This document shows positions 51,250 to 61,817 of a stretch of DNA of 64,000 bases, piece by piece. A program made the position numbers and the translations under genes. The notes beneath the pieces are model-generated. The model did no database searches and was not told where the DNA came from. It worked only from the letters and a program-made list of their open reading frames with translations. Source of the stretch: Bordetella genomosp. 5 (lineage in GTDB: Bacteria > Pseudomonadota > Gammaproteobacteria > Burkholderiales > Burkholderiaceae_B); the NCBI RefSeq assembly GCF_002261475.1, contig NZ_NEVN01000007.1:186001-250000 (forward strand), read 5' to 3'. Position 1 is the first letter of the stretch. The number at the start of each line of letters is the position of its first letter.

Positions 51250-52323
51250 TCAGGCCTGTGCGGCGAATACCCGGGCGCGGCGCGGCCGCGCCAGCAGGGC
51301 TTCGCCTTCTTTCAGATTGAGTTCGCGGAACAGCCGCTCGGGCACCTCGGCCTCGATCAGCGCGTCGGCGTCTTCGCGCGCGAGTTCGAGGTAGGCACTC
51401 GGGCCGGCCAGGTAGGCATGCGCCAGCCGCACCGGCACGCCAGCCGCGCCGGCCCCCGCGTCGGCGACGCGCAGCACCTCGACCTCGTGCGGCCGGACGT
51501 AGGCGATGGCGCCGACGTCGTGTCCCTGCTCCAGCCCCGGGGCCGGCAGCGCCACGCCATGGGCATGCCACTGGCCGTCGCGGGCGTGACCGTGCAGCTG
51601 GTTCACGTCGCCCAAAAAGCCATAGACGAACGGCGTGGCCGGGTTCTCCCAGACCTCGCGCGGCGTGCCTACCTGTTCGATCTTGCCGGCGTTCATCAGC
51701 ACCACCCGGTCGGCCACCTCGAGCGCCTCTTCCTGATCGTGGGTGACGAACACGCTGGCCACGTTGAGCTCGTCGTGCAGGCGGCGCAACCAACGGCGCA
51801 GCTCCTTGCGCACCTTGGCGTCGAGCGCGCCGAACGGCTCGTCGAGCAGCAGCACGCGCGGCTCCACGGCCAGCGCCCGGGCCAGCGCGATGCGCTGGCG
51901 CTGACCGCCCGAGAGCTGCGAGGGATAGCGGTCGGCCAGCCAATCGAGCTGCACCAGTTGCAGCAGTTCGTGCACCTTGGATCGGATCTGCGCCTCGGAC
52001 GGGCGCAGCGAGCGGTGCTTCACGCGCAAACCGAAGGCGACATTCTCGAACACCGTCATGTGCTTGAAGAGCGCGTAATGCTGGAACACGAAGCCGACCT
52101 GGCGGCGGCGCACGTCCACGGCGGTGGCATCCTCGCCCGCGAACAGCACGCTGCCCTGGTCCGGCGCTTCCAGCCCCGCGATGATGCGCAGCAACGTCGT
52201 CTTGCCACAGCCCGACGGCCCCAGCAGCGCGACCAGCTCGCCGGTCTCGATCGAGAGCGACACGTCGTCCAACGCACGGAAGTCGTTGAAACGCTTGGAC
52301 AGATTGCGAACTTCGATACTCAT
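51250..52323 (-). CDS. cysA: Sulfate/thiosulfate ABC transporter ATPase CysA
   Basis: A 357-residue ABC ATPase: Walker A GPSGCGKT at residues 35-42, Q-loop [22 protein letters not shown], signature LSGGQRQR, Walker [13 protein letters not shown] and switch [15 protein letters not shown]-terminal TOBE-like domain matches sulfate importers. It energises CysT-CysW. Confidence 0.95.
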   Translation of the reverse strand: MSIEVRNLSKRFNDFRALDDVSLSIETGELVALLGPSGCGKTTLLRIIAGLEAPDQGSVLFAGEDATAVDVRRRQVGFVFQHYALFKHMTVFENVAFGLRVKHRSLRPSEAQIRSKVHELLQLVQLDWLADRYPSQLSGGQRQRIALARALAVEPRVLLLDEPFGALDAKVRKELRRWLRRLHDELNVASVFVTHDQEEALEVADRVVLMNAGKIEQVGTPREVWENPATPFVYGFLGDVNQLHGHARDGQWHAHGVALPAPGLEQGHDVGAIAYVRPHEVEVLRVADAGAGAAGVPVRLAHAYLAGPSAYLELAREDADALIEAEVPERLFRELNLKEGEALLARPRRARVFAAQA

Positions 52324-52335
52324 GCCTTATCTCCT

Positions 52336-53238
52336 TCAGGCCACGGCGGCCGAGGTCGCCGGCGACGGGGCCACCGGGCGCTCCACCGGCAGCGATGCGT
52401 CGCGCAGCAGCTTGTGGTTGCGCCACTCGACGAGGTTCTTGATCAACAGGGTCACGAGCGCCAGCAGCGCCAGCAGCGACGCCACCGCGAACGACGCGGC
52501 GAACTGGTACTCGTTGTAGAGAATCTCCACGTGCAACGTCATCGTGTTGGTGAGGCCGCGCACCTGGCCCGACACCACCGACACCGCGCCGAATTCCCCC
52601 ATCGCCCGCGCGTTGCACAGGATGGCGCCGTACAGCAGGCCCCACTTGATGTTGGGCAGCGTGATGCGCCAGAAGATCTGCCAGCCGCTCGCGCCCAAGG
52701 TGAGCGCGGCCTGTTCTTCCTCGCTGCCCTGGGCCTGCATCAGCGGAATCAGCTCACGCGCGACAAACGGAAAGGTCACGAACAAGGTGGCGAGGATCAC
52801 GCCCGGCACGGCATACACGATCTTGATGTCATGCGCCTGCAGCCACGGGCCGAACCAGCCCTGGGCGCCGAACAACAGCACGAACACCAGACCGGCCACC
52901 ACCGGCGACACGGAAAACGGCAGGTCGATCAGGGTGATCAGCACCTGCTTGCCGCGAAACTGAAACTTGGTGATGGCCCAGGCCGCCGCCACGCCGAACA
53001 CCAGATTCACCGGCAGCGCGATCGCGGCCACCAGCAGCGTCAGCTTGATCGCCGACCAGGCGTCGTCGTCGGTGATGGCGGCCACGTAGACTTCCCAGCC
53101 ACGCTTGAACGCCTCCGTGAACACCGCCACCAGCGGCACCAGCAGAAACAGCGCGAGAAAGCCCAGACCGAGCGTCAGCAGCAGGCCGCGCACCCAGCGC
53201 GGCTCGGTCAGATGGTCGGGACGAATGTCGGCGCTCAT
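52336..53238 (-). CDS. cysW: Sulfate ABC transporter permease CysW
   Basis: A 300-residue six-helix permease with the EAA-type loop [23 protein letters not shown] and the sulfate-family segment [21 protein letters not shown]. It forms the translocation path with CysT. The start overlaps the cysT stop by four bases. Confidence 0.95.
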   Translation of the reverse strand: MSADIRPDHLTEPRWVRGLLLTLGLGFLALFLLVPLVAVFTEAFKRGWEVYVAAITDDDAWSAIKLTLLVAAIALPVNLVFGVAAAWAITKFQFRGKQVLITLIDLPFSVSPVVAGLVFVLLFGAQGWFGPWLQAHDIKIVYAVPGVILATLFVTFPFVARELIPLMQAQGSEEEQAALTLGASGWQIFWRITLPNIKWGLLYGAILCNARAMGEFGAVSVVSGQVRGLTNTMTLHVEILYNEYQFAASFAVASLLALLALVTLLIKNLVEWRNHKLLRDASLPVERPVAPSPATSAAVA

Positions 53239-54113
53239 GCGAGCCTCCCGTTACGGCGGGTCTGCCAGCCTTGCAGCAGGTTGATGAGCAGCAGCAATGC
53301 GAACGACATCAACAGCATCACCGTCGCGATCGCCGCGGCGCCCGCATAGTCGAACTCTTCGAGCTTGGCGATGATGAGCAGCGGCGTGATCTCCGACACC
53401 ATGGGCATGTTGCCGGCAATGAACACGACCGAGCCGTACTCGCCCACCGCCCGGGCGAACGCCAGCGCGAACCCCGTCAGCAGCGCCGGAAACAAGGCGG
53501 GCAGCAGCACGCGGCGCACCGTCTGCCAGCGGTCGGCGCCCAGGCTGGCGGCGGCCTCCTCGATCTCGCGCTCCACGTCTTCGAGCACCGGCTGCACCGT
53601 GCGCACCACGAACGGCAGCCCGATGAATATCAGCGCGATCACGATGCCCAGCGGCGTGAACGCCACCTTGAGATCGAACCAGCGCAGAAGCGGCTCGCCG
53701 AGCCAGCCGTTCTTGGCATAGAGCGCGGTGAGCGCGATGCCGGCCACGGCCGTGGGCAAGGCGAACGGCAGGTCGACCAGGGCATCCACGACCTTCTTGC
53801 CCGGAAAGCGGTAGCGCACGAGGACCCAGGCGACGATGGTGCCGAACACCAGATTCACGAGCGCCGCGATCAGCGACGCCCCGAACGTCAGTTTGTAGGA
53901 GGCGACGACGCGCGGCGCGGTCACCGTGTCCCAGAAGCCCTCCCACCCCAGCCCGGCGCTCTTGATCGGCAGCGCGGCCAGCGGAATCAGCACCAGCAGG
54001 CTGAGATACAGCACCGCGAAGCCCATGGAGATGCCAAAACCCGGCAGGACGCCGGGGCCGTTGCGTCGGCGGGGCGCCGCAGCGCCCCCCGCGGAAATGG
54101 AGACCGAACTCAT
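53235..54113 (-). CDS. cysT: Sulfate ABC transporter permease CysT (CysU)
   Basis: A 292-residue six-helix permease with [17 protein letters not shown], the coupling loop [23 protein letters not shown] and [17 protein letters not shown], all typical of CysT. It is encoded 23 bp after the binding-protein gene and overlaps cysW. Confidence 0.95.
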   Translation of the reverse strand: MSSVSISAGGAAAPRRRNGPGVLPGFGISMGFAVLYLSLLVLIPLAALPIKSAGLGWEGFWDTVTAPRVVASYKLTFGASLIAALVNLVFGTIVAWVLVRYRFPGKKVVDALVDLPFALPTAVAGIALTALYAKNGWLGEPLLRWFDLKVAFTPLGIVIALIFIGLPFVVRTVQPVLEDVEREIEEAAASLGADRWQTVRRVLLPALFPALLTGFALAFARAVGEYGSVVFIAGNMPMVSEITPLLIIAKLEEFDYAGAAAIATVMLLMSFALLLLINLLQGWQTRRNGRLA

Positions 54114-54136
54114 CGTGTCGCTTCCGCTATCGCCGC

Positions 54137-55168
54137 TTATTTCTTCTGCGGCTGGTACACCTGGTCAAAGGTGCCGCCGTCGCTGAAGTGGTCCTTCTGG
54201 GCCTTGCGCCAGCCGCCGAAGATCGGATCGTCGATCGTCACCAGCTTGAGCTTGGGGAACCGGCTCTCGTACTTGGCCGCGACGTTCTTGTCGGTCGGGC
54301 GGTAGAAATTCTTGGCGATGATTTCCTGTGCGGCCGGGGTGTACAGAAACTCGAGGTAGGCCTGCGCCGCGGCGCGGGTGCCCTTCTTGTCCACGACCTT
54401 GTCCACGATGGCCACCGGGGGCTCGGCCAGGATCGAGAGCGACGGCACGATGATGTCGAACTTGTCCGGACCCAGCTCTTCCTGGGCCAGGAAGGCTTCG
54501 TTCTCCCAGGCCAGCAGCACGTCGCCCACGCCACGCTCGACGAAGGTCGTGGTCGAGCCCCGGGCGCCGGTATCGAGCACCGGCACGTTCTTGAGCAGCG
54601 CGCCCACGAACTCACGGGCTTTGTCGGTGCTGCCGTTGTTCTTCTGCAGCGCATAGGCCCAGGCGGCCAGATAATTCCAGCGCGCGCCACCCGAGGTCTT
54701 GGGATTGGGCGTGATGACCTCGACGCCCTGCTTGATCAGGTCGTCCCAATCCTTGATCTGCTTGGGGTTGCCCTTGCGCACCAGGAACACGATGGTCGAG
54801 GTGTACGGCGAGCTGTTCAGCGGCAGACGCTTTTGCCAGTCCTGCGGCAACAGGCCCTTGTCGGCGATCGCGTCGATATCGTAGGCCAGCGCCAGCGTGA
54901 CCACGTCGGCATCCAGACCGTCGATCACCGAGCGCGCCTGACGACCCGAACCGCCATGCGACTGGCGAATCGTGAGATCGGTGTTGGCCTTTGCCTTGTA
55001 TTCCTTGATGAAGGCATCGTCCACCGCGCGGTACAGCTCGCGGGTCGGGTCGTACGACACGTTCAACAGCGTCTGCTTCTGCTGGGCTTGCGCCACGGGC
55101 AGGCCCAGGGTGAACGTCATGGCGAGCGCGGCGAGCGCGGTAAGGAATCCGGCATTACGGGCAGGCAT
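54137..55168 (-). CDS. sbp: Periplasmic sulfate-binding protein (Sbp/CysP family)
   Basis: The 343-residue protein has a signal peptide (about residues 1-28, cleavage after AQA). Sulfate-binding motifs are [54 protein letters not shown] and [10 protein letters not shown]. The receptor hands sulfate to CysTWA. It is the first gene of sbp-cysTWA-cysHDN. The ATG at 55168 is the first with a signal sequence; the frame is open further upstream. Confidence 0.93.
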   Translation of the reverse strand: MPARNAGFLTALAALAMTFTLGLPVAQAQQKQTLLNVSYDPTRELYRAVDDAFIKEYKAKANTDLTIRQSHGGSGRQARSVIDGLDADVVTLALAYDIDAIADKGLLPQDWQKRLPLNSSPYTSTIVFLVRKGNPKQIKDWDDLIKQGVEVITPNPKTSGGARWNYLAAWAYALQKNNGSTDKAREFVGALLKNVPVLDTGARGSTTTFVERGVGDVLLAWENEAFLAQEELGPDKFDIIVPSLSILAEPPVAIVDKVVDKKGTRAAAQAYLEFLYTPAAQEIIAKNFYRPTDKNVAAKYESRFPKLKLVTIDDPIFGGWRKAQKDHFSDGGTFDQVYQPQKK

Positions 55169-55236
55169 CTGTGCATCCTTGGTTTGTTTGTAGTGAGTGG
55201 ATGCAAGTGTGCGTGCGGCACGTTGTGAACGGAACG

Positions 55237-55251
55237 AATCATTAATTGATT
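55237..55251. promoter_or_regulatory. AT-rich dyad upstream of the sulfate operon
   Basis: AATCA-TTAAT-TGATT is an interrupted palindrome about 70 bp upstream of sbp in otherwise GC-rich DNA. Sulfate genes in proteobacteria are activated by the LysR-type regulator CysB, whose sites are poorly conserved AT-rich dyads, so this is a reasonable candidate region. Confidence 0.35.
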
Positions 55252-55296
55252 GTTCATCGCCGCAAGGCATAAGAAAAACCGGGACGCCACGCGATG

Positions 55297-55334
55297 AAAA
55301 AAGGCCGTTTTCCCCGGGGAAAAACGGCCTTTTT
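55297..55334. terminator. Bidirectional intrinsic terminator after the peroxiredoxin gene
   Basis: AAAAAGGCCGTTTT-CCCCGGGG-AAAAACGGCCTTTTT forms a long near-perfect hairpin with T-runs on both strands. It ends the leftward peroxiredoxin message and insulates the sulfate operon promoter. Confidence 0.92.
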
Positions 55335-55340
55335 CATAGA

Positions 55341-55395
55341 GGGCAGCCAGCGACTGCCCCTCCGCGCACGGGCTCGAAAATCGAGCCGCCGCTAC
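55341..55395. repeat. Pair of REP-like hairpins
   Basis: Between the peroxiredoxin stop and its terminator are GGGCAG-(7)-CTGCCC and GGCTCGA-TTT-TCGAGCC-type hairpins; on the minus strand the second is led by GTAGCGGCGGCT. The arrangement resembles a REP pair and shares the GTAG lead with hairpins at 22856-22880 and 33635-33655. Confidence 0.5.
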
Positions 55396-55406
55396 AGAAA
55401 AGTCAT

Positions 55407-56048
55407 TTACTTATTCGGTTGCGGCGTGATGCGCAGATACGGACGCACGGCCTTGTAGCCCTTGGGGAACTTCTCTTTGATCACCGCTTCGTCTTTCAGC
55501 GACGGCACGATGATGACGTCATCGCCGTCATTCCAGTTCACCGGCGTGGCCACGCTGTGGCTGTCGGTGAGCTGCAGCGAATCGATCACGCGCAGGATCT
55601 CGTTGAAGTTGCGGCCGGTGCTGGCCGGATAGGTGATGATCAGACGCACCTTCTTGGCCGGGTCGATGATGAAGACCGAGCGCACGGTAGCCGTGGCGCT
55701 GGCGTTCGGGTGGATCATGTCGTAGAGCTCGGAGACCTTGCGATCTTCGTCGGCCAGGATCGGGAAGTTGACCTGGGTGGACTGGGTCTCGTTGATGTCG
55801 CCGATCCACTGCTGGTGCGAATCGACGCCGTCGACCGACAGGGCCAGCACCTTGACGTTGCGCTTGGCGAACTCATCGGCCAGCTTGGCCGTGTAGCCGA
55901 GTTCGGTGGTGCACACCGGCGTGAAGTCGGCCGGATGCGAAAACAGCACGCCCCAGCTGTCGCCGAGATAATCGTAGAAACGCAGCGTGCCCGTGGAGGA
56001 CTTTTGTTCGAAATCGGGGGCGGTGTCGCCCAGACGGAGTTGACCCAT
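55407..56048 (-). CDS. 1-Cys peroxiredoxin (Prx6/LsfA type)
   Basis: A 213-residue peroxiredoxin with the peroxidatic cysteine in HPADFTPVCTTELG near residue 47 and the Prx6-type C-terminal domain (PVNWNDGDDVIIVPSL, KAVRPYLRITPQP). No resolving cysteine is seen in that domain. It reduces peroxides in the cytoplasm; LsfA-type members are linked to sulfur starvation in Pseudomonas, which is suggestive beside the cys operon. The start ATG is at 56048. Confidence 0.93.
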   Translation of the reverse strand: MGQLRLGDTAPDFEQKSSTGTLRFYDYLGDSWGVLFSHPADFTPVCTTELGYTAKLADEFAKRNVKVLALSVDGVDSHQQWIGDINETQSTQVNFPILADEDRKVSELYDMIHPNASATATVRSVFIIDPAKKVRLIITYPASTGRNFNEILRVIDSLQLTDSHSVATPVNWNDGDDVIIVPSLKDEAVIKEKFPKGYKAVRPYLRITPQPNK

Positions 56049-56131
56049 CGCTATCTCCTGACGGCAAGTTGTGAGGCCAGATGATTCTTGCATCAAACCT
56101 GGCCACGGGGAAATAAGGAACTTATATAACC

Positions 56132-57958
56132 TTATGCAATATCGGCGAGCGCGGCGCTGGCGTCCGTGACCTCGCCCGCGCGCACGGTGGCGGACAGCCC
56201 CAGCGCACGCGGCAGCAGCTGCGCGCCGTAGAACAGCGCCGTGCCCAGCTTGTTGCGATAAAAGGGATCGCTGCTGCCATCGGCCAGATAGCGGCGGCTC
56301 ACCAGGGCGGCGCGCGCCATCTGCCAGCCGCCGTGCACGATGCCGGCCAGCATCAGATACGGCACGCTGCCGGCATACACCGCACGCGGGTGGGTGCTGG
56401 CGTGCTGCAGCAGATAATCGACCGCCGACTCATAGGCCTGGATCGCCTGATCGAAGTTGTCGCGCAGCAGGCGCAGGCCATCGCGCTCCGTGGCGTCGGC
56501 GCGCGCCGCGTCGCCCTCCAGCGCCTTGAGTGTGTCGCGCATGGCGGCGATCGAGGCATACGCAGTGGCGCCGCCGTCGCGCAGGGTCTTGCGTCCGACC
56601 AGATCGTTGGCCTGGATCGCGGTCGTGCCTTCGTAGATCGGCAGGATGCGGGCGTCGCGGTAGTGCTGCGCCGCGCCGGTCTCCTCGATGAAGCCCATGC
56701 CGCCGTGCACCTGCACACCGAGGGACGCCACCTCGACGGCCGACTCGGTGGAGAAGCCTTTCACGATCGGGACCAGGTATTCGTAGAACGCGCGGTTGCG
56801 CGCCCGCACCTCAGCGTCGGGATGATGCGTGCCCTTGTCGTGCGCCGCGGCCGCCACGTAGGAAATCGCACGCGCGGCTTCGGTCAGTGCGCGCATGGTG
56901 AGCAGCATGCGCTGCACGTCGGGGTGATGCGAGATCGTGACCGGCCCCGCCGAGCCTTCGATGGCACGGCCCTGCACGCGGTCGCGCGCGTAGGCCTGCG
57001 CCAGCTGGTAGGCGCGCTCCGACAGCGCGATGCCCTGCTGCCCCACGGAATAACGCGCCGCATTCATCATGATGAACATGTACTCGAGGCCGCGGTTCTG
57101 TTCGCCTACCAGATAGCCCACTGCGCCTTCGCCCACATCGCCCTTGCCGGAGCCATACAGCAGCACGGCCGTCGGACTGCCGTGAATGCCGAGCTTGTGC
57201 TCGAGCGAGGCGCACCAGACATCGTTGCGCGCGCCCAGCGAGCCGTCGTCGTTGACGAGGAACTTCGGCACGATGAACAGCGAGATGCCCTTCACGCCCG
57301 CCGGCGCATCGGGCGTGCGCGCCAGCACCAGATGGATGATGTTTTCGGCGAGATCGTGTTCGCCATAGGTGATGAATATCTTCTGGCCCGACAGGCGGTA
57401 GCTGCCGTCGTCCTGCTTGACCGCGCGCGTATTGACCAGCGCCAGATCGGAGCCTGCCTGCGGCTCCGTGAGGTTCATCGTGCCGGTCCATTTGCCGCCC
57501 AGCAGATTGGGCACGTAGGCACGGCGCTGCGCCTCCGAGCCCACGGTCAGCAGGGCCTCGATCACGCCATCGGTCAGCATGGGACACAGCGAGAAAGCGA
57601 GGCTCGCCGCCTGGATGTTCTCGCCCGCCGGCGCGGACACCAGATGCGGCAGGCCCTGCCCGCCCCATTGCTGCGGGTGCTGCAGGCCCTGCCAGCCGCC
57701 CGCCGCGTAGTCGGCGAAGGCCTGGGCGAAACCGGGCGTGGTCGTGACCTTGCCGTCCTGCCAGACAGGCGGCTTCGTATCGCCCGCCACGTTCAGCGGC
57801 GCCACCGCCTGCTGCACGAATCGCGCGTTTTCTTCGAGGATCGCTTCCACCAGGTCCGGCGTCACCTCTTCGAACCCCGGCAGCTTCAGGATCTCGGCCA
57901 ATCCGGCCAGCTCGTTCAGGGCAAAGCGGATGTCGCGTGCGGGCGTGGTGTAGGTCAT
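56132..57958 (-). CDS. Acyl-CoA dehydrogenase (long form with extra C-terminal domain)
   Basis: A 608-residue flavoenzyme: MNLTEPQAGSDLALVNTRAV (FAD-contact region near residue 165), IFITYGEHDLAEN, ARYSVGQQGIALSERAYQLA, VQVHGGMGFIEETGAAQHYRDARILPIYEGTT with the catalytic-region glutamate, and a C-terminal helical extension (about 480-608). This is the longer DmdC/FadE-like type. Electrons go to EtfAB, encoded 2 kb away. The start ATG 57958 follows GGAGACGAC. Confidence 0.93.
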   Translation of the reverse strand: MTYTTPARDIRFALNELAGLAEILKLPGFEEVTPDLVEAILEENARFVQQAVAPLNVAGDTKPPVWQDGKVTTTPGFAQAFADYAAGGWQGLQHPQQWGGQGLPHLVSAPAGENIQAASLAFSLCPMLTDGVIEALLTVGSEAQRRAYVPNLLGGKWTGTMNLTEPQAGSDLALVNTRAVKQDDGSYRLSGQKIFITYGEHDLAENIIHLVLARTPDAPAGVKGISLFIVPKFLVNDDGSLGARNDVWCASLEHKLGIHGSPTAVLLYGSGKGDVGEGAVGYLVGEQNRGLEYMFIMMNAARYSVGQQGIALSERAYQLAQAYARDRVQGRAIEGSAGPVTISHHPDVQRMLLTMRALTEAARAISYVAAAAHDKGTHHPDAEVRARNRAFYEYLVPIVKGFSTESAVEVASLGVQVHGGMGFIEETGAAQHYRDARILPIYEGTTAIQANDLVGRKTLRDGGATAYASIAAMRDTLKALEGDAARADATERDGLRLLRDNFDQAIQAYESAVDYLLQHASTHPRAVYAGSVPYLMLAGIVHGGWQMARAALVSRRYLADGSSDPFYRNKLGTALFYGAQLLPRALGLSATVRAGEVTDASAALADIA

Positions 57959-58033
57959 GTCGTCTCCGTTGATATAAGCGCGGCGGACAGCGTGCTGGCA
58001 CGCCATCCGCGGAAAAACTCAAACGTTGAACCG

Positions 58034-59743
58034 CTAGCTTGCATGGTAGGCCAGCGCCACGATGAGTGGCCCCAGCACGGGCAGAAGCACGTTGGCGATC
58101 GCGTACGTGACGGTGTAGCCCAGGAGGGGAATGGGGCTGCCCGCCTTCGCGATCACCGCGCTCACGGTGGGCGTGCTTACGTGCTGGCCGGCGATCGCCC
58201 CCAGCAGGAGCGGCCCTTCGATCTTGAGGATCTTGTGCCCGATCCAGAGCGATGCACATGCCGGGCCCAGCGATACCAGCAGCCCGAGCAACGGCAGTAC
58301 CAATCCGTGCTCTTTCAAAAGCGTAATCGCCTGCGGACCTGCGGACAACCCCACGCACGCAATGAAGATCGCCAGACCCAGCTCCTTGAGCAGGCTCAGG
58401 GCCGGCGCCGGGATATGACCCACGCCCGGGCGCTTCGCCGCGATCCAGCCGCAGATGAGCCCGCTCACGAGCGCCCCGCCCCCGCTGCCGAGCGACAGAG
58501 GAATGCCGCCGAGCGTGACCGCGAGGCTGCCGATCAGCAGGCCGGCCAGAATGCCGGCCGACAGGAACACGAGGTCCGTCATGCCGTCGCGGCGCAACTC
58601 GCCGCCCAACCGCTGCGCGGCCTCGCCGAGCTCGGGGTCGGTGCCGACCAGGGTCACCACGTCACCGTACTGCACCGTGGTCGACGGCAGAATGGGCAGA
58701 TCCAGACCGCCGCGCTCCAGGTTCACGAGGAACACGCCGCGCGCCGCCGCGTTGGCCTCGGCGCGGCGGCCCAACTCGGCCAGCGTCTGGCCATTGACGT
58801 GCTTGCGATTCACCACGACCTGCTTTTCGCGCAGGTTGAGGGCTTCCGCGTGCGCGGCGGGAATATCGATCTCGGGGCCCACCAGCGCATTGGCGCGCAA
58901 GGCGAAGCCGCGCAGGCCGAGCACGACCACGATATCGCCCGAGCGCAGCGTCTCGGCACGGCTGGCGGGCACCGCCTCGCCATTGCGCAGGATGCGCGTG
59001 ATCACGGTACGCCCGCCCAGCTCGGCCTCGATCGCGCCCACATCGCGGCCATCCGCCTCGCGCACGAGGTGCGTGCGCCCGACCAGCCGCGGCAGCGCCG
59101 GCAGGTTGTCTTCGTCCTTGTCCGGCACGCCACCGAGCTTTTCTTCCAGCGCCTTGGACGCCTTGCGCAGGTCGATGCCGAGCAGCACGGGCGCGACCTG
59201 ACTGGTGAAGATCACGATGCTGATCATGCCGACCAGATAGGTGAGCGAGTAGGCGATGGCGATGTTGGCTTCCATCTGCTGCACCTGGGCGGCGTTGAGC
59301 CCCAGGTGGCGCAGCGCCTCGGAGGCCGTGCCCACCACCGCCGACTCCGTCGCGGCGCCCGCGGCGAGGCCCGCCGTCGTGCCAGGATCGAAGCCGAACA
59401 GGCGTGCCGCCATCAGTGCGATGCTCAGCACCAGCACGGCCTCGACCAGCGGCAGCACCATGAAGCGCAGGCTGGAACGATTGAGGTTGGCGAAGAAGCC
59501 CGGGCCGCCGGAATAGCCCATGGCAAAGATGAACAGCGCGAAGGCGATGTCCTTGACCTGGAAGCTCGCCTGGCACCCCGTCTGCCCCAGCAGCAGGGCG
59601 ACGATCAGCGTGCCACACACGCCGCCGAGCTCGACGGGTCCGATGCGTAATCGCCCGACCAGAAAGCCCAGCCCCACCGCGAGAAAGACGATCGCGATCG
59701 GGACGCTATTGAAAAAACCCACCGAGCAGGAGAGGTCTCTCAT
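58034..59743 (-). CDS. AspT-family (aspartate:alanine exchanger type) transporter
   Basis: A 569-residue membrane protein with two blocks of five to six helices (about residues 8-190 and 385-565), the family motif ALFIFAMGYSGGPGFFANL and its counterpart IACVGLSAGPQAI. Two central TrkA-C/RCK-like domains (about 205-375) contain RSGDIVVVLG and QYGDVVTLVGTDPEL. AspT members exchange a dicarboxylic amino acid for its product; the substrate here is unknown. The start ATG at 59743 is the first with a membrane segment. Confidence 0.88.
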   Translation of the reverse strand: MRDLSCSVGFFNSVPIAIVFLAVGLGFLVGRLRIGPVELGGVCGTLIVALLLGQTGCQASFQVKDIAFALFIFAMGYSGGPGFFANLNRSSLRFMVLPLVEAVLVLSIALMAARLFGFDPGTTAGLAAGAATESAVVGTASEALRHLGLNAAQVQQMEANIAIAYSLTYLVGMISIVIFTSQVAPVLLGIDLRKASKALEEKLGGVPDKDEDNLPALPRLVGRTHLVREADGRDVGAIEAELGGRTVITRILRNGEAVPASRAETLRSGDIVVVLGLRGFALRANALVGPEIDIPAAHAEALNLREKQVVVNRKHVNGQTLAELGRRAEANAAARGVFLVNLERGGLDLPILPSTTVQYGDVVTLVGTDPELGEAAQRLGGELRRDGMTDLVFLSAGILAGLLIGSLAVTLGGIPLSLGSGGGALVSGLICGWIAAKRPGVGHIPAPALSLLKELGLAIFIACVGLSAGPQAITLLKEHGLVLPLLGLLVSLGPACASLWIGHKILKIEGPLLLGAIAGQHVSTPTVSAVIAKAGSPIPLLGYTVTYAIANVLLPVLGPLIVALAYHAS

Positions 59744-60000
59744 CGGAGCACCTCGCCACGCAGCCACACGGGATATCGCCGAGCCATGCCCATCTCCTTT
59801 GCCGGTCCAGGAACGCGATGAAGGGTGTTGCGACATGCGGTGATGCGAACGACGCGCCATGGCCGGTCATGCGGCCCCGAACGCGCGTCCGGGAGACATT
59901 AGCACCAAACTTGCGAGCATGGTGGGGTGGCGATGCGCGCGCGCCCGCCGCCCTCGCGGGCGCCCGCATGAAGCCGTGCATGGGGCCGCGCAAGGACGAA
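59744..60000. other. Intergenic region upstream of the AspT-like gene
   Basis: With the following terminator this forms a 323-bp gap. It has no credible gene. It must hold the leftward promoter of the transporter gene. A strong hairpin GCGCCCGC-(7)-GCGGGCGC lies near 59941-59963 without a T-run. Confidence 0.4.
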
Positions 60001-60032
60001 AAAAAACCGCAGGCCGAAGCCTGCGGTTTTTT
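60001..60032. terminator. Bidirectional intrinsic terminator after etfA
   Basis: AAAAAACCGCAGGC-CGAA-GCCTGCGGTTTTTT is a perfect 14-bp stem with a tetraloop and T-runs on both strands. It closes the leftward etfBA message. Confidence 0.93.
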
Positions 60033-60066
60033 GGGGATGGGCGGCTTGCGCGGCCCGGCCCCTGAC

Positions 60067-60996
60067 TTACAGCGCGGAGGTCAACTCCGGAACGACCTGG
60101 AACAGATCGCCCACGAGGCCGTAGTCGGCCACGCCGAAGATCGGCGCTTCGGGGTCTTTGTTGACCGCGACGATGACCTTCGAGTCTTTCATGCCGGCCA
60201 GATGCTGGATCGCACCCGAGATGCCGACCGCCACGTACAGCTGCGGTGCGACGATCTTGCCGGTCTGGCCGACCTGCCAGTCGTTGGGGGCGTAGCCCGC
60301 ATCGACGGCGGCGCGCGAGGCGCCCAGGGCGGCGCCCAGCTTGTCGGCGAGCGGATCGAGAATCTTGAAGTTCTCGGCGCTGCCCAGACCACGGCCACCC
60401 GAGACCACGACGCGCGCGCCGGCCAGTTCGGGACGGTCGCTCTTGGCGACTTCGCGGCCCACGAACGAGGACAGGCCCGAATCGGCCACGGCTTCGATCG
60501 TTTCGACGGCAGCCGAGCCGCCTTCGGCGGCCACGGCGTCGAAGCCGGTAGAGCGCACGGTGATGACCTTGACCGAGTCGGCCGACTGCACGGTGGCGAT
60601 CGCATTGCCCGCGTAGATCGGGCGCTGGAACGTGTCGGCGGATTCGACGGCGGTGATGTCGGAGATCTGAGCCACGTCGAGCTTGGCGGCCACGCGCGGG
60701 GCGATGTTCTTGCCCGAGGCGGTCGCGGGGAACAGGATGTGGCTGTACGAGCTCGCCACGGCCAGGACCTGAGCGGCGGCGTTCTCGGCCAGCGCGTCGG
60801 CCAGTTGCGGGGCGTCGGCCAGCAGGACCTTGCTCACGCCGGCGATCTTGGCGGCCTGGTCGGCCACGGCGCGCGCGTTGCTGCCCGAAACCAGCACGTG
60901 CACGTCACCACCGATCTTGGCGGCGGCGGCAACGGTGTTCAGGGTAGCGCCCTTCAACTGGGCGTTGTCGTGTTCGGCAATAACCAGCGTCGTCAT
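60067..60996 (-). CDS. etfA: Electron transfer flavoprotein alpha subunit
   Basis: A 309-residue protein with the N-terminal [10 protein letters not shown] and the FAD-binding C-terminal domain: [59 protein letters not shown] and [12 protein letters not shown]. It accepts electrons from acyl-CoA dehydrogenases and passes them to ETF-quinone oxidoreductase. The start shares a base with the etfB stop (TGATG). Confidence 0.97.
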   Translation of the reverse strand: MTTLVIAEHDNAQLKGATLNTVAAAAKIGGDVHVLVSGSNARAVADQAAKIAGVSKVLLADAPQLADALAENAAAQVLAVASSYSHILFPATASGKNIAPRVAAKLDVAQISDITAVESADTFQRPIYAGNAIATVQSADSVKVITVRSTGFDAVAAEGGSAAVETIEAVADSGLSSFVGREVAKSDRPELAGARVVVSGGRGLGSAENFKILDPLADKLGAALGASRAAVDAGYAPNDWQVGQTGKIVAPQLYVAVGISGAIQHLAGMKDSKVIVAVNKDPEAPIFGVADYGLVGDLFQVVPELTSAL

Positions 60997-61745
60997 CACA
61001 CCACCTTCGCTTCGTTCTTGAGTTTGTCGACCAGCGCGGCGACATCGGCCACCTTGATGCCGGCCTTGCGTGCCGGCGGCTCGCTGACCTTCAGCGTCTT
61101 CAGGCGCGGCGCGGCATCCACACCCAGGTCATCGGGCGTGAGGGTGTCGAGCTGCTTCTTCTTGGCCTTCATGATGTTGGGCAGCGTGACGTAACGCGGC
61201 TCGTTCAGGCGCAGGTCGGTGGTGACGATGGCGGGCAGCTTGAGCGCGACGGTTTCGAGACCGCCGTCGACTTCACGCGTGACCGTGACCTTGCCGTCGG
61301 CAAGCTCGACCTTGCTGGCGAACGTGGCCTGGGGCCAGTCGAGCAGCGCGGCCAGCATCTGGCCGGTCTGGTTGGCGTCGTCGTCGATGGCCTGCTTGCC
61401 CAGGATGACCAGCTGCGGCTGTTCCTTGTCGACCACGGCCTTGAGCAGCTTGGCCACGGCCAGCGGCTGGAGTTCGGCGTCGGTCTGCACCAGCACGCCG
61501 CGGTCGGCGCCGATGGCCATCGCGGTGCGCAGGGTTTCCTGGCTTTGTGCAACGCCGCAAGAGACGGCGATGACTTCCGCAACGCTGCCCTTTTCCTTCA
61601 GGCGCGTCGCTTCCTCGACGGCGATTTCATCGAAGGGGTTCATCGACATCTTCACGTTGGCGATGTCCACCCCGGTTTGATCGGACTTCACGCGTACCTT
61701 GACGTTGTAGTCAACGACACGCTTGACGGGTACCAGCACCTTCAT
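60996..61745 (-). CDS. etfB: Electron transfer flavoprotein beta subunit
   Basis: A 249-residue AMP-binding beta subunit: [59 protein letters not shown] (signature region) and [26 protein letters not shown] lies seven bases before the ATG at 61745. It is translated together with etfA. Confidence 0.97.
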   Translation of the reverse strand: MKVLVPVKRVVDYNVKVRVKSDQTGVDIANVKMSMNPFDEIAVEEATRLKEKGSVAEVIAVSCGVAQSQETLRTAMAIGADRGVLVQTDAELQPLAVAKLLKAVVDKEQPQLVILGKQAIDDDANQTGQMLAALLDWPQATFASKVELADGKVTVTREVDGGLETVALKLPAIVTTDLRLNEPRYVTLPNIMKAKKKQLDTLTPDDLGVDAAPRLKTLKVSEPPARKAGIKVADVAALVDKLKNEAKVV

Positions 61746-61772
61746 CCAGCAGCCTCCTAATAAACAATCATT

Positions 61773-61791
61773 GCCCGGCATGGAGCCGGGC
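61773..61791 (-). terminator. Hairpin between the deacetylase-like gene and etfB
   Basis: GCCCGGC-ATGGA-GCCGGGC has perfect seven-base arms and is followed on the minus strand by the T-rich AATGATTGTTTATT. It may terminate or attenuate transcription from the upstream deacetylase-like gene into etfBA. Confidence 0.45.
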
Positions 61792-61817
61792 CCGCATTGC
61801 ACAAATTTCTTTCGATT

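Noticed and set aside
49537-53349. Open frame of 1270 codons on the plus strand
   Set aside because: It runs exactly antisense to cysN, cysD, cysH, cysA and cysW, all clear genes. Its composition (rich in Arg, His, Gln, Gly) is that of a GC-driven mirror frame.
56333-59650. Open frame of 1105 codons on the plus strand
   Set aside because: It is antisense to the acyl-CoA dehydrogenase and AspT-like genes and has no recognisable domain; typical of high-GC shadow frames.
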